A stretch of 64,000 nt of DNA from Jackrogersella multiformis (GCA_902806575.1 CADCXD010000001.1:4960001-5024000), one strand, 5' to 3'; positions 22,578-34,727 are shown, numbered from the stretch's first letter. The notes: generated by a model from the sequence alone, not told the origin. Translations and numbers: made by a program.

Positions 22578-23333
22578 ATGTCGACGGTGAAGCAAATAGG
22601 GCCAATACGAAAGGCATGGTACCAATGGAAGGCGATTCGGTTCCCGTGGAGGAAACGCTTTCTCATCGGTAAGTTTTCATTCACTCGAGTGTTCTCTCAT
22701 CTCACTACCCCTGTCCTCTTTTATATAGTCTCCTCTCCTCTCCTTTCAACTTAAACTTCTTATTAGCCATACACTCATACACTCATATGACACAAACCCT
22801 TACTTTCTATTACTCCATCCCCCAGTCTAATCTAAGCAACAGGCCTCGACCTCCAAGGCAACACATACTGGGAATTCCGGCTGCAGCGAGGTGACCCCTC
22901 GTTGCCGGACTCGCGCTTCCGGCGTATAGTCGAGTACCCGCGGTCGACGCACTACAGCGACGTGGTCGTGTCGCCGCAGTGGCACCAATGGCTGCGGTAC
23001 CAACGCCAGCACGCGCCCAGCCTCGACGAGCAGGCCTCCGACGTCGCCCGCCGCGAGCGCATCAAGATCCTCGCCGCCGAGGCCGACGCTCGCTGGGAGG
23101 CCAAGCCTAGCGTTCTAGATGCTCCCGGCCGCGAGAAGGATCGGAGTAAGCCGGCACCGACGCACGACATTGGTCAGACTCAACCCCAACCTCAGGGGCG
23201 GGGTTCTCCGAACGATCGAGAGGTGACGCCGCAGAAAGACGACGATCCTTGGAAGCGGGCGGGGCGGAGCAGCGGCCCCGGCGAAACTTGGCAGCCCGAG
23301 GCGTGGACTCCGACGCCGGCGAAGAAACGGTGA
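22578..23333 (+). CDS. Complex I assembly factor, NDUFAF2/N7BML (NDUFA12-like) family
   Basis: Two exons: 22578-22668 and 22843-23333 (174-bp phase-1 intron, GTAAGT to ACAG), giving 193 residues. The N terminus MSTVKQIGPIRKAWYQWKAI is helical and basic. The NDUFA12-type core follows: FLIGLDLQGNTYWEFR, with the intron inside the Gly codon, then RRIVEYPRSTHYSDVVVSP and WHQWLRYQR. This core matches mimitin/N7BML, a chaperone-like factor bound to late complex I assembly intermediates in the mitochondrial matrix. The C-terminal 85 residues are Pro/Asp/Gly-rich and probably disordered, and they end with two Trp-containing acidic motifs, as in other fungal members. The exon join restores the conserved motif, so the model is good. 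It is tail-to-tail with the PHD-finger gene, 268 bp apart. Confidence 0.88.
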
Positions 23334-23601
23334 AGAGGCCTCGAATCGCCGCGGCTATTTTGGCGTTGTAAATTGTATATAGCAAGTGTATCATAAAATT
23401 ATGTCGTAAGAACATGTCGTATGAACAGCGGAGGGGGAAAACGTAAGTAGCATAGGAACACGTGGTAGACACGGCGGTACCTCTATTAAACCCGTCCATA
23501 TCAAGCCATGGATTCAGTTGCCTTCGCACAAATAATATCAGACAATGCTCATCTCAACCTCACCCTCATCTTCGATCGCCTCGTGACATTAGTGAACAGC
23601 A

Positions 23602-25891
23602 TCACTTGCGCTTCCTGCGTGGAGGACTCGCACACTCGGGGCACAACCATTTCCCCCTTGGCTTCGATTTAAGACCGACACATTTATAATGGAACCATTC
23701 GTATGGGCAAGCATCGTTGTCGCAGGCGATCATATTGCCGGACTCGTTATGCCTACACAGACAGTATTTCTTCTCATTTGCGTCGTCGTCTTCATCTTCG
23801 TCCTCAGCTTCAACCTTTTCTGTTTCCATAGCTGTCATAAAGGTTGCATCAATCTCATCTATGCGCGATCAGTATACATCAAGACAGAAAAACACCATGC
23901 TAATATACTAACCTTCAGTTTCATCTTCTTCATTATCCTCATCCATAGCATCTACTTCTGTTGACTCGGAATCTTCGCCTTTTGTTTCGATGAGATCAAG
24001 TAATGTCAGCAATCTCTGACCAGACATTTCTAACACGACGCGGGCCTCTGCATCTGGGTCTTCGGCGTTCATTCGACCACGTGCTGAAGTCTTCTTTTTC
24101 TTAACCTTGGCTTCTCTCGCAGCAATTCCCTTTTCGACGGCCGCTCTAATATTCTCGCCAAATGGTTCGCTTCCAACACACCACACGATCTGAAGCAGAT
24201 TCTCTAATAGTAAAGATACTTTTGCGTTATCTTCCACGGCGATGGTATTGGCGGGGTAGGGAAGAAAACAACGTTGGAGGATTTCAACCGTGATGCCGTC
24301 TGATTCTTGCCACGTACGGTCCACTTTAGCTGGTGATAAAGCAGACGGGGGCATCAGAAGCAATATAATGCCTTGTAGTGTCGATATCTGCGATTCCAAC
24401 TTCAAGGCGCACGTACGGTTGTTAACGAACGCGGTGAAGATGGGAAGCGGTAGAGACTTAACCGTGGTCTCAAACTCCTGATAGAGATCTGAGAAATCCA
24501 ACGGAGGGCTCGGGAGGTAGTGGCAGAGATATGACAGCTGTCTTAATCAGTCTACAAATCCATTTCGGAGCACCCTTGGCAAAGAGCCAACTTACCAGAG
24601 AGAAAAGACGTTGTCGCAGGGGGATAGACTCTATGTAGGCAGGTTCCAGCGCCTGGAAATCCGGGTCCCCTAATCCGCCCGAATTCGTCCTACGCTTTTG
24701 CGGTGTCGGGGGTTCCGATGCCCGAGAAGAATATACCGACTCGTCGTCAAACCAGCCCCCAAAGTTGCCCTTGTCAATGTTGACTGTCTCGCGCTTCCTC
24801 TTCTTCGCGGCACTCTTAGGGTTCTCCTTGTGCTCCTTTTGCCAGATTTCCTGGAAGCGAGAGCTCGCGGCAACGCTACCATCAGCGAACATAGCTTCCA
24901 TGATCCATTTTAACCCCCCTCCCGTAGAGCGTCCGGAACGTTGGCCGATGTAACTCGCGAGAATTGAATCCCGAAGCATAGGGCAATCTGGCTGACCACT
25001 TTCGACATCCAGCTTTTGCCGCTCAACTAGATCTTGCTGTAGTAGGTCTAACATGAATTCGAGCCAATGTCTCCAATGCCGCCAACGATTCGGGTATAGC
25101 ACGCTACAGTTGAAGGCCCAGCCAATTACGCGGAAGAAATCCTGGCCCCGTCGCCAAAGACCATCTTGATGGTATCCGCGCTTCATTTGCGCATAGGAGC
25201 CATCGCCATCATCATCACCTCCGTGACTAAGATCGTCGCTATAATATGATTCCGGCGTGCCGTGGCGCGAGGTGTTTATAAAGCGAAAAGCCTCCTTGAA
25301 TCCACCGTTTATAGGACCGAAGCGGGAGAGTAGAGTCCGTAGATAGACGAGGGACTCGGCGGAGACTTCAGACCAACCATCTTCTCTTGGCCTAGTGGTG
25401 AATTTCGGATGTACGGTTGCGGTGCTAAGAAGCGATAACTGACTTGGAGGAGGACAATAGTTAGGGCAGTCTGGGCCACCGCGGCTTGATGATAATAGGC
25501 TATTCAGAAGGTTTAGAGTAATTAGATCTTAGGAGGCCGGGTTAGCAAATTCTGTCTATCATTGCCAAGAATGACGAAGGGCAAATATAATCTTACATAG
25601 ATTCTCTTCCAGATAGATCTGGCAGTGCTGTTTGAGTTCGGGGGGTAGCTCGCTGGCCTTGTTATATTGTTTGTAAACAGCCTCTTCGGTATCAACGGCA
25701 GGGCTGCTGATATCAGTGGCTGTAGTATCATTTGGATTTATCGGGGACTCTGTTGCCGTCGCGAATGAATCCGGTGAAGACAAAGGTGATGAAGTAGGTA
25801 ATCGATTCATTGGCGGCATCGTCGTCGGGTTCGAACTTGGAATCGAATCGGGAGCTCGACGCGTGGAAAGATTAAGAACGCGACGAAACAT
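23602..25891 (-). CDS. Large nuclear protein with C-terminal ING-type PHD finger
   Basis: Four exons: 25891-25597, 25527-24596, 24537-23913 and 23831-23602. All introns are 58-81 bp with good signals and consistent phase, giving 693 residues. The first 100 residues are Ser/Thr/Pro-rich. The next 410 form a helical, conserved-looking region (GLWRRGQDFFRVIGWAFNCS, YPNRWRHWRHWLEFMLDLLQ), interrupted by a basic segment KSAAKKRKRE that could be a nuclear signal. Acidic stretches (DEDNEEDE, EDEDEDDD) precede the C-terminal PHD finger. The finger has the C4HC3 order CLC, CDNDAC, EWFHYKC and CPEC, and the ING-type sequence GNMIACDNDACPYEWFH. ING-type fingers read trimethylated H3K4, so a chromatin reader role is likely. 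The large middle domain is not one I can name, and no ING N-terminal domain is visible. Confidence 0.75.
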
Positions 25892-26405
25892 CCTGGCCGC
25901 TTTTTAATTGAAAATCGGGATTCCCTTCTCCAGTTCTCCGGCTTGTCCAGGTACAACTAAACCTAAAACTCGATTAGCGGGGTCGGAAGCTGCTCAGGCA
26001 GTCAGTCAGGTTCCAATGTTGCTCCAGATACCTACATACTTCGGTGGAGCCGCTAAAAGTACATAGGTACATAGATGTGCTGGTACGTATCATTGCTCCC
26101 TTAGTTGGAAATGTTTTACATACATACCTAGGTACCTAGGTACCTAGCCTTAAACATATTACGTCACCTCTCACGGCATCAGGGAGCATTAGATGGATGG
26201 AATTATCAAGCGTCTATATCACCCCGGTAAAAATCGAAAACACAATGGTAATGAATTCACGGGATTTTCAAGTACAACTATCAATTGATCGGTATATTCA
26301 TTTCAGTTTGTACGTCTCGACTACGCCAAGCCTACCCCCTTAGACTTTTAGCACCAGATAGACCTATCTCACAAACTCATTGTCTAGCTGTCTACCTTTC
26401 TACCC
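25892..26405. other. Intergenic, 514 bp
   Basis: Holds the promoter of the PHD gene and the 3' end of the SOD gene. It contains a run of tiles at 26126-26148 (CCTAGGTACCTAGGTACCTAG). No ORF supported. Confidence 0.55.
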
Positions 26406-27193
26406 TCACATATTAGCCTTGAGAACCTTGAAGGCATCATCTCGGCTTCCTGCATAACGTGTCTCGGCAGTCTTCCAGTTGATCACCTTCCAGATATTCT
26501 CAACGTAAGCTGCCTTGCCGTTGAGATACTGGAGATAATAGGCGTGCTCCCACATATCGACGCCGAAGAGGGGAGTGTCGCCAACGATTACGGCCTCCTG
26601 GTTTGCCAACGTCACGATCCGCAGCTGTCCGGTGACTGCCTCCTTCACGAGCCACTGTAGTATCGAGCTTTAGTGTTTGTCATGGATGTGGCTAAGAATG
26701 GAATGTACATACACCCCAGCCGCTCCCTTGGATTCCCAGCAGGGCAGCACCGAAGACCTCCTTGAATTTGTCGAAGCTACCCCAAGTAGCCTTAATAGCT
26801 CCGGCGAGCTTAGGGGCGGCATCTAGCTTTGAGTTAGGGGAAGATGAAGGCGCCAGTCCCTCCCAGAATAGCGAGTGGTTGATGTGACCACCGCCGTTGA
26901 AACGGATGGCGGACAGCTGGGCCGCAGCATCCTGAAGCTTGCCTTCAGACCCCGCCTTGGCAGATACCTCCAGGGCCTTGTTGAGGTTGGTGATGTAGGT
27001 CTGGTGATGCTTCTGATGGTGCAACTCCATGATCTGCTTGGAGACACTGGGCTCTAGAGCCTATTTCAGGGGCGTAAGAGTTAGCAAGTGACACACTGTT
27101 TTTGCTTGGAGAAGACAGCACAAGTCGGAGAGGGGTAAGACTTACATCATAGGCGTACGGCAGCGAGGGAAGTGAGTAAGAAACAGCGGCCAT
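26406..27193 (-). CDS. Mn superoxide dismutase, cytosolic form
   Basis: Three exons: 27193-27146, 27060-26713 and 26654-26406. Both introns are phase 0 (GTAAGT and GTATGT donors), giving 214 residues. Fe/Mn-SOD ligands are His30 (MELHHQKHHQTY), the His in GGHINHSLFW, and Asp and His in VDMWEHAYYLQY. GSGWGWLV is restored at the last exon join. The enzyme disproportionates superoxide to oxygen and hydrogen peroxide. Mn is favoured over Fe by GGHINHSLFW and the GIQGSGWGW context. The N terminus MAAVSYSLPSLPYAYDAL starts directly at the fold with no presequence, so this should be the cytosolic or peripheral MnSOD rather than the mitochondrial one. Confidence 0.93.
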
Positions 27194-28341
27194 TTTGAAT
27201 AGTGTATTGAGTGATTTTTATTGAGTCAGGTCAAGTTGGTATGGCTACCTAGGTAATACGAGGGAAGAATGGCTTGTATTCACGGCTATGATAGAGGAAT
27301 CTGTGAAGATTAGGAATAGATGCAACTTAAAGAAGGTTTTCCGGATTGTTTAGTTGTGAGTTGTAAGTGAAAGAGAACCTGGAAGGCAATGAGGCAGAAT
27401 GCCGTGACGTGATTTAGATGGAAGCTTCTTTGATGACAAACGCATAGTACCTACCTAGGATAGGTAGGGAAGGTACCGGACGGGACATCAAGGTTCCCTT
27501 AGGTACATCCTTCCCCGCGTCCTTGCTTTTTCCTTACCACTTCCATATACGTATTTACATAAAATAAATAAGATAGGTACACAGGAAGGTGCTCTTCATC
27601 GTGTGTGGTTAATCGCGGTTAGGTACCATCTTTGGATTCTGACACTAAGGTGTACAGCCGTTTCCTGAAAGCGGGTCGTGAAACGGCCTCAAAATGCGCA
27701 AACTTGCTCACCTTACGTATGGAGCCCGTAACACCTCAACCCTATCATATATGTACCTAACCTACCCAATTTAGCAGGCTTGGTACCTAGGTAGGTACAT
27801 GATCCAGATGAATCTAAGGAAACCAAAGCCGACGATGCAGTCAAATGCCTAGGTAGGTACATATGGTAATTACTTCAGATCGATTAGTACTACTACCTAG
27901 TACCGCAGTGTGGCTATATCATGGAACCGTGGAACCTTCGAACCTTTGAACCTTGATGTCCGACCTCCTTGTAATCCATTCACATTACTCCTGAATACTT
28001 AGTATCTAAGCGTACCTAGTATGTTTAACAAACATTTATCGTAGCCCCATACCCATATCCATACCCATACCGATTTTCTGTATGATTATTGACAACAAAA
28101 TAGTTACACCCTTTGGACTTTCTTGCCTTAATTTATATCCTACCTCGTCTCTTCCAACAGTCGTAATTTATAATATCTTAAGATAATATCATAGACATCA
28201 TCCATTTCCATTTCATATTGCCACGTCACAGTTCAAGAGAGTCGACAACTGAACGACTCCCCTCTCGGAGCGGAACAGAACTCTTTCACGGCAATCCGAA
28301 TAAGGAAACCAAATACAGAGATATCAACTGATCATAGAACG
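27194..28341. other. Divergent promoter region, about 1.15 kb
   Basis: Separates the SOD gene (minus) from a small orphan gene (plus). It has tiles at about 27247, 27452, 27784-27798 and 27849-27862. A short imperfect tandem array of GGAACCTT-like units lies at 27922-27954. No ORF supported. Confidence 0.5.
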
Positions 28342-28897
28342 ATGTGTGGTAACCATTCTCGACCTTCTTGTGGCGGCGCCCTTGCCGTGCTCAGTCCTCC
28401 ACTGAGAAACACCCGCTTCATGCCACCAGAAATGGCAGGTCGCCTCACTTTCCACGACTGCGGAAAAGGAGGTTCAGTCGCAACTCACGTCACGTTCACG
28501 CCGGACGAGGACAGCACTAGCGGTAGCATCATCGGGCTAGATTCATGCGTCGTAGGCATCCAGTAAGTCATGTCTTCTTTTTATCTCCCCTTTATCAAGA
28601 TTTAACCTAGCCAATGATGGGGGGTAAACACGCGGTAATACTGACGAGAACCCTTTCAACAGTGAGACTGGCGACCTGACCAAGTCTGCCATCATAAGTC
28701 CCTTCCTGTACAAGTTCCGTATGGCACAAGATGGTCCAACATCCCAAGATGGGCAGCAAGAAAGGTCGGTAGAAGTACCACTTAGTCATCCGATGAAGAT
28801 TGAAGTCGGTGGTGAAGGAATCATCGGTCGAAGGGTCACCCTATGGTCGCAACATGCCGCTGATCCCATCGCGGAAGGGATTATAGGGTACAACTGA
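28342..28897 (+). CDS. Small hypothetical protein, about 151 aa
   Basis: Proposed exons 28342-28562 and 28663-28897, with a 100-bp phase-2 intron (GTAAGT to AACAG). The start is ATG (MCGNHSRPSCGG), and the joined frame is open for 151 codons to TGA. Exon 1 is rich in Cys, Gly and His (CGG, FHDCGKGGS). Exon 2 gives a beta-rich sequence with KIEVGGEGIIGRRVTLWSQH. There is no signal peptide or membrane segment. I recognise no family. Support is only the coherent splice signals and protein-like composition on both sides, so it could be a lineage-specific gene or a chance frame. Confidence 0.4.
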
Positions 28898-30234
28898 GCA
28901 GCAACGAAGTACACGAACGAAGGCTATTAGGGTAGCCCCATGAATCATGGAGGTCTCGACGCAATCTCGATACCACTCGACACCACTCGACAAGAATCGC
29001 ACATTATGAGGAATACACGTGCGGGCGTATAGGCGTTGTTAGATTTAGTCATGAGGCCGGAGGTGCATGAACTGGACCGTATTGCATATTCGAGTCTCAC
29101 TGGAGACCTTGGGTTACTCTTCATCGTTTCTAGTCGGAACCACGTTAATGAATGAAAACCTAGGTGCATTTGGAAATAGGATCTTACCTGACCGGATTAT
29201 ATTGATGTACAGTATCTAAAACAATCGCACAACGGTTATAGCTTAAGGGCCTTGTGAATACATAGGTGTGTCGAACAAGCCACGATATTGGGAACCTCGA
29301 TCAGTCATTCTGGGGCTTCTAATGTATGGGTAGATAGGTACCTGGTTTAGGCACCTCCTCGAATCTCATCACGAGCGGTTCTCGCAGCACGAACAACAGT
29401 TGCCTGGATTGTCGAAATTAGCTGAAAAAACGTCTCGGAATTTCAGCCTCCGCAGGGCTTTTCACTACGATAGCCTACTGATTTATTCTATCATGGTCGA
29501 GGAAATTCGGTCTCGCCGCGAAGGACTGGGAATGGTGATTGGCTGAAAAGCCTCTTGTCCAAGTCCTCCATGGGTAAAAAATACAGCAGGGGTTTTCGCT
29601 GTCTGACGCTGACGGCAGGTTCACCGACTGGCTTCAACGGAGTGGTACAGCAATTTCAGTTTCCGGGGACTCGATTCGGCTCGATGGTTGGCTTGGCGCT
29701 GGCTGCATGGGATTCGCCCATAAGCGATAATGAATCGTTGACGAGGGCGAGCATTGATTGGTTCGCTCGCAGTCCCCAACCCCTGGTTTGGGTCCTACAG
29801 TCACACGTGTAGGTGCAAGCAAAATCTTACCATGCCTTCCAGTTTCGTTCTAGCGAAATGATACCTACGGGCTATGATACCGCATCTTCAACTACTGGGT
29901 CACGAGTTCTGCCGTCGCTTGGGACATACACAAAGGACCGACATGGTATTCTAGGTACCTACCTACTATGTAGTAGGTATCTACCTAGGTAGGTAGGCAA
30001 GTTATGAACGCCTTTAACGTCATGAATACCTACTATGAATGCTATGACTAGGGGCGACAATGTAAAACCCCATAAATACGAAGTATATCATTCTCTTTCA
30101 ATCTCAAACACAAACGAATCCTCCGAATTGGTGCAACACGCCTCTGGTTGACTGTCCGATTGGGGGCCAAATAATATCGTGATCCATACCTACCTAGATT
30201 ACTAACTCTCCGCGATTGACTCAGCAATTAACTT

Positions 30235-30247
30235 GGGGGGGGGGGGG
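30235..30247. repeat. Homopolymer G13 tract
   Basis: Thirteen consecutive G on the plus strand, a likely length-variable and assembly-sensitive site in the promoter region of the apple-domain gene at 30734. Confidence 0.9.
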
Positions 30248-30560
30248 CCTCCTCTTATTACCTGAACATATTGCAAGTCCTATACACATGCGGTCAGCAA
30301 AAGCTAGGGCAGAGGTCTAGCGATATCGAAAAGAGAATAGCCGGTCGTCTGATATACCAATAGGGCTACCGCACTCTGAGACGGACAGGGGTTCCGGGTA
30401 TGGATCGTAGCGTCGGTAGTGGAGTGGGCATATATGTAAGGTTCTTCATGCAGCATGTCAGCAGCATGGCAGCATGGTCGCTACATAGTATCTGCGCATG
30501 TAGGTATGATTTGAGAAGAAATGATATGTAAAGTCTGACACCATCTTTCTCTCTCTCTTC

Positions 30561-30587
30561 TTTTTGCACTTTTTGCACTTTTTGCAC
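30561..30587. repeat. Tandem nonamer TTTTTGCAC x3
   Basis: Three perfect copies of TTTTTGCAC ending about 145 bp upstream of the ATG at 30734. Could be repeated regulator sites or a simple microsatellite. Confidence 0.85.
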
Positions 30588-30733
30588 CTTCTGGGGCAAT
30601 TTCACCTACTACACCTACCTACCTTACCTACTCCTCCTACCTTCTGTCCCACGATAGGATCTTCCTCTCCTTTGACCAACACCATCATGAGAGGAGAAAC
30701 TCGTAGGTAGTTGATGCAATCCCACACCGAGCG

Positions 30734-32037
30734 ATGTCGTATGAATTGCGTCCACAGGCGCCGCCATTGCCACAGAAACAGGGGTATGGTGTGTACAGCA
30801 CGAATGCGTACGGTCAAGAACCCGGTTATGGCTACGGCTATGGTCACGGCCAACAGCAAGCCTACGCCAATGTCCAACCGCAACAGCAGCAGCCGGGCAT
30901 GATGATGTACCCTCAATCACAGCCGCCGTCGCCGGCCCCACTCCCGACGACCATGTATCCGCAGGACGGCTTTGCGCGCACCCAGACGTGGATCGCCAAC
31001 CAGCCGCCTCTCATGTCGCCGCCGCCGCTGGTCAAGACGCCCTTCAGCGAGTGGAACGGTCCCACGGACAGCAGCACGCTCGGCCGGCGGACCTTGTACT
31101 CGCCTACGATGCCGCCGCGGCCGCCAAAACGGGGCCCCAGGATATGCGGCATCAAGCGGAATAGCTTCTTCGTCGTACTGGCCATCGGCATGTTTTTACT
31201 GGTCGTCGCTATAGCCGTCGGGTTGGGCGCCGGCTTGGGGACGAGCAAGAATAGCAGCGTCTCCGCCGACGGCGACGCTGCTGCTGCGAATCAAGGGTGC
31301 GTTGTTATGCTTTCATTGGAGATTGTGATTGTTTGTTTACTGCATTTTCGATCAATTTTGGGGGAATGCGTTTTATTCAATGCGTCTACCGCGCTCTTTG
31401 GCTTGGCTGTAGTCTCATTGAGCAAACCATCGCGTACTACGGGCTATATGATGAGACGAGTCACTTGTTTGTGGTTGAGAAAAAGGTCAAGACTCGCACG
31501 AAGCTCACGTCAGCTTGAGCGACCTCTCACCAATGCATGCATATACAGAGCTTCGAGGAGTCAAGAGCTTAGTATCCAACGCAGCCACCGATAAGCTAGC
31601 TAACAAGTCGGTGCAGTGCCACCACATCCTCCACCACATCCTCCACCTCATCGGCATCCACCAGGGCCACCTCGACGACACCAACGTCGACCAAGACGTC
31701 GCCAACGCCCAGCTTCACGGGGACGCTGGTGGGGGGCCCGGTTATCTGCCCGCTGAACAACAACACGGTGTACGTGGCGCAGGGCAGCTCGAAGCCGTTC
31801 AACGTGCAGTGCGGGCGCGACTACAGCTCGCAGAACGGCGCGCTCGACCTTGACCACAGCCAGACGGCCACCATGGCCCAGTGCATCGACGCCTGCGGCC
31901 AGCGCGGCGACTGCGTCGGCGTCGGCTGGGGCTTTTACCAGGGCTCCTACGAGTGCTGGATGAAGAGCCAGCTCGGCGAGCCCAACTGGAGCTCCTCCTG
32001 GTACTTTGCGCAGCTCCAGGATATGCGTAACGTGTAG
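30734..32037 (+). CDS. Single-pass membrane protein with apple/PAN-like ectodomain (copy 2)
   Basis: Two exons: 30734-31296 and 31617-32037. The phase-2 intron is 320 bp, with donor GTGCGT, branch CTAAC and acceptor TGCAG, giving 327 residues. Residues 1-135 are Pro/Gln/Gly/Tyr-rich (YGYGYGHGQQQ, QPQQQQPG). The membrane segment is at about 145-170 (FFVVLAIGMFLLVVAIAVGL) with a basic flank PPKRGPR. A Ser/Thr stalk of about 50 residues follows. The C-terminal domain has cysteines in VICPLNN, FNVQCGRD, MAQCIDACGQRGDCVGVGWG and YECWMKSQL. This order and the GVGW/CW pair match the protein at 17380-18718, although the cytosolic parts differ. Function unknown; cell-surface recognition is plausible. 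The intron is long for this window and could hide a further exon. Confidence 0.7.
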
Positions 32038-34084
32038 GTACGGGGCTGCCTAGGAATGTACTGAGGTTTTAAAAAACAATATGTGTGAGTGGGGAGAGCA
32101 GCATATGAATAGCTGGCTCTAGTGGGAAATAGTTGGTTTGGTTAGGCTGGGTTATTTTTCTTTTCGAATTAGGCGAGGCGTCTGGCGTCGGGAACCCACA
32201 TGATATCATTATTAGGTATTTTAGGTATGTTTGGTTTAGCACGATGATGCTCTGGTATGTATATGAAGGGAGGAATTCTAAACTGGTCTTGGTGGCTCCA
32301 AGACCATGATATATAGGTTATTAATAGCTCTCGTATGTATATAATGAAATACTCGAAGTAAGATTGTTCCTGGAATCTGGTTCTCTAGTATCCGAAATCT
32401 TTGCGGATCAAATGATATGCTAGGCAAGTTACCTACCTACCTGGGTACCTGGGTAGGTAAATAATCATAAGCACATGTATTCTTTTACCTACCCTAAGCA
32501 AGAATATACCTAGGTAGAATTGAGATGTCGAAGGTTAACGAATATCAAGCAGCTTGAGCCGTATATATCTCGGATTATTTAGACAACTCGTCGAGTAGTG
32601 TCGCCCCATACGACTCTCGGTTTCCCTTAATATACAAGTATGCGGTTGGATCAACACGAGCATAAGCAAAGGGGAATCAAGCTTTACTACCCTATCCTTA
32701 AGCTTGAAAAAACAACGATTCAAAGGACGAATATGATTTTCGGAAAGTAAAGGAGAGACTAGAATCGCGTCACCGATGACTCGATCCAGTTGCCAGTTTT
32801 TACATGTTATTTTGCCGGCCCATGCGTTGTCATATAGTGGTCCTATGGCGTTGCGACTTCGTACCGTAGGCTCGTCTTTACGCAAGAACTCCCCCTACCT
32901 GATTGCGTTGGTAGTTGGTTAAACCCGAAGCCTTTTTGCATGAGGTAAAGCCCACTTAGTAGATATTTTGGGCTTAGCAAGATGAACGGCGACTTGGTAG
33001 TTTCAGGCTGTCCTAGGACGGCGAACATAACTCGGCGAAAAGGCCGGGAGTGAGTATTATATGTAAAACGTAGTCGCCGAATCTGAAAATAGGATGCTTA
33101 CCCAGCGGGCAAACGGCGATTAGTTCAAGTTGCTCCCAATTTAACATCACGAAAAGAATATCGTTTGACTGGAAGGTGACCGAAGTTCGTGTGATCATCG
33201 GCGACGTTGGAAAAGCGCACGGGGATATCGGCTACCTGTTAAACCTAGCGTAAGGCTCCATGACCAAATTAGATGAGGCAGGCTTCGTCGGGCAACGAAA
33301 AGATCGTCGTGTCGCCGTGTTAGATATAGGAAGCATCTTGAACGGCGTTCTTTTTCTTCCTGCGAGCACGAGGCGTAGATGTGAAACCTCGCCGAATATG
33401 CCGGCTTTAAGTAATGGCGGTGAGCTCGGCGATCTGACCAAATAGCTTTCCGGCCGCCTCACGAGCTCAATATAGGTCGTTCTGAACAACGATGATTACA
33501 CCGGCCCGGAAAATAATATGCCAAAAAGGAGGAAACGGCAAAGTGCAGCATACATAAACGGCTATACGACCGACTCCTTTAGCCCCTTAACGTGCGGGTC
33601 CACTTTCGGGGACCCCTTTTAAAGGAATCGCCCGGGCTATCGGGAACCTTCGGTGTTCATCATGTAGGGCATGCTAAGATACCTACCTAGGTACCTATCC
33701 ATACTAGGTCGGTACCTAGGTACGTAAGATATCCATTATCCATAATATATGCATACTGCAAAAGGGGTGTAGTATAAGGTCCCCGAATGTCGTCGGCGAA
33801 TGTTCACACGACCCCGCCCCTATCACCATCTAAATTCCTTCCGGCCACCACTACATTAATAATATAAATCTTACAGGCGACTGACTGTGCATACATATTT
33901 AGAGCCGGCGAACTAGTGGGGCCCGGCCCATTTCTTAATAACAACTAAAAATGAACAACATTTCGGTTATTCTGTAAACGTAATAAAATCGATAAACCAA
34001 ACTCTTGAATAACGAAAAACTGCCACAGGCATACATGGAATTCGGTGTTTACGACGAGGTAGAAACGAGATAATCGCCGTCTAT

Positions 34085-34206
34085 ACCTACCTAGGTACCT
34101 AGGTATGTAGGTACCTACTTAGGATGCACATTAGGTCTCGGCCAGGTACCTACCCTAACAGCCAACCTAGGTACCTTGTAGGACCTACCTAGCTGCCTAG
34201 TAGGTA
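34085..34206. repeat. Cluster of CCTAGG/GGTACC palindromic tiles
   Basis: Dense run of overlapping TACCTACCTAGGTACCTAGG-type tiles in both orientations over about 120 bp. One of the longest clusters in the window. Confidence 0.85.
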
Positions 34207-34705
34207 CCTCTAGATAGAGTCTGATAGACAACTTTAAACAAGGCTCCATATGCTAGACACTACATAGTACACTACACTAAATCGCGTCTTAAAGGGGACC
34301 CGTCCATTAAAATGGACATCTTGGTTCGGGCTTAAGGACCAAGTCTCAGACGATGGACCCCGCCATCCAAGCCACCCAATAGCCTAACCAGCCTACCGGG
34401 ACCTGCTGTATTGTACGCATCCCATCCATACCAGGTAGCAGATACCAGTCAATGTCCCTTACCTCTCAGGCGATGATTCGGAGCTCGCAATAGCCTACAT
34501 CTACATACATACCTACCTACCTACCTACGTAATATGGATTTACTTTACTAACATTCCAAATCCACGAAGCAGATTTGTATGTACGTATGTGTGTAGTTAT
34601 GTAGTGTATATGATGTATATATTACTATGTACCTTAAACCTGGGAATACCTAGTCGACACGGACTAACGCCCGCATGATCCATATAATATCAAAGTGAAC
34701 GGCGA

Positions 34706-34727
34706 CCTGATCCTGATCCTGATCCTG
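34706..34727. repeat. CCTGAT microsatellite
   Basis: Three to four tandem copies of CCTGAT. Confidence 0.85.

Larger units (their letters stand above)
28898..30733. other. Intergenic, about 1.8 kb
   Basis: Mixed-composition region before the second apple-domain gene. It contains tile runs at 29952-29999, a G13 tract at 30235-30247 and a three-copy nonamer array at 30561-30587. Open frames around 29555-29822 overlap on both strands and lack ATG starts, so I do not call a gene. Confidence 0.5.

Noticed and set aside
33605..33788. Inverted TTCGGGGACC / GGTCCCCGAA pair that could be transposon termini
   Set aside because: The match stops after 10 bp on each side and nothing between resembles an element. 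Chance is likely.
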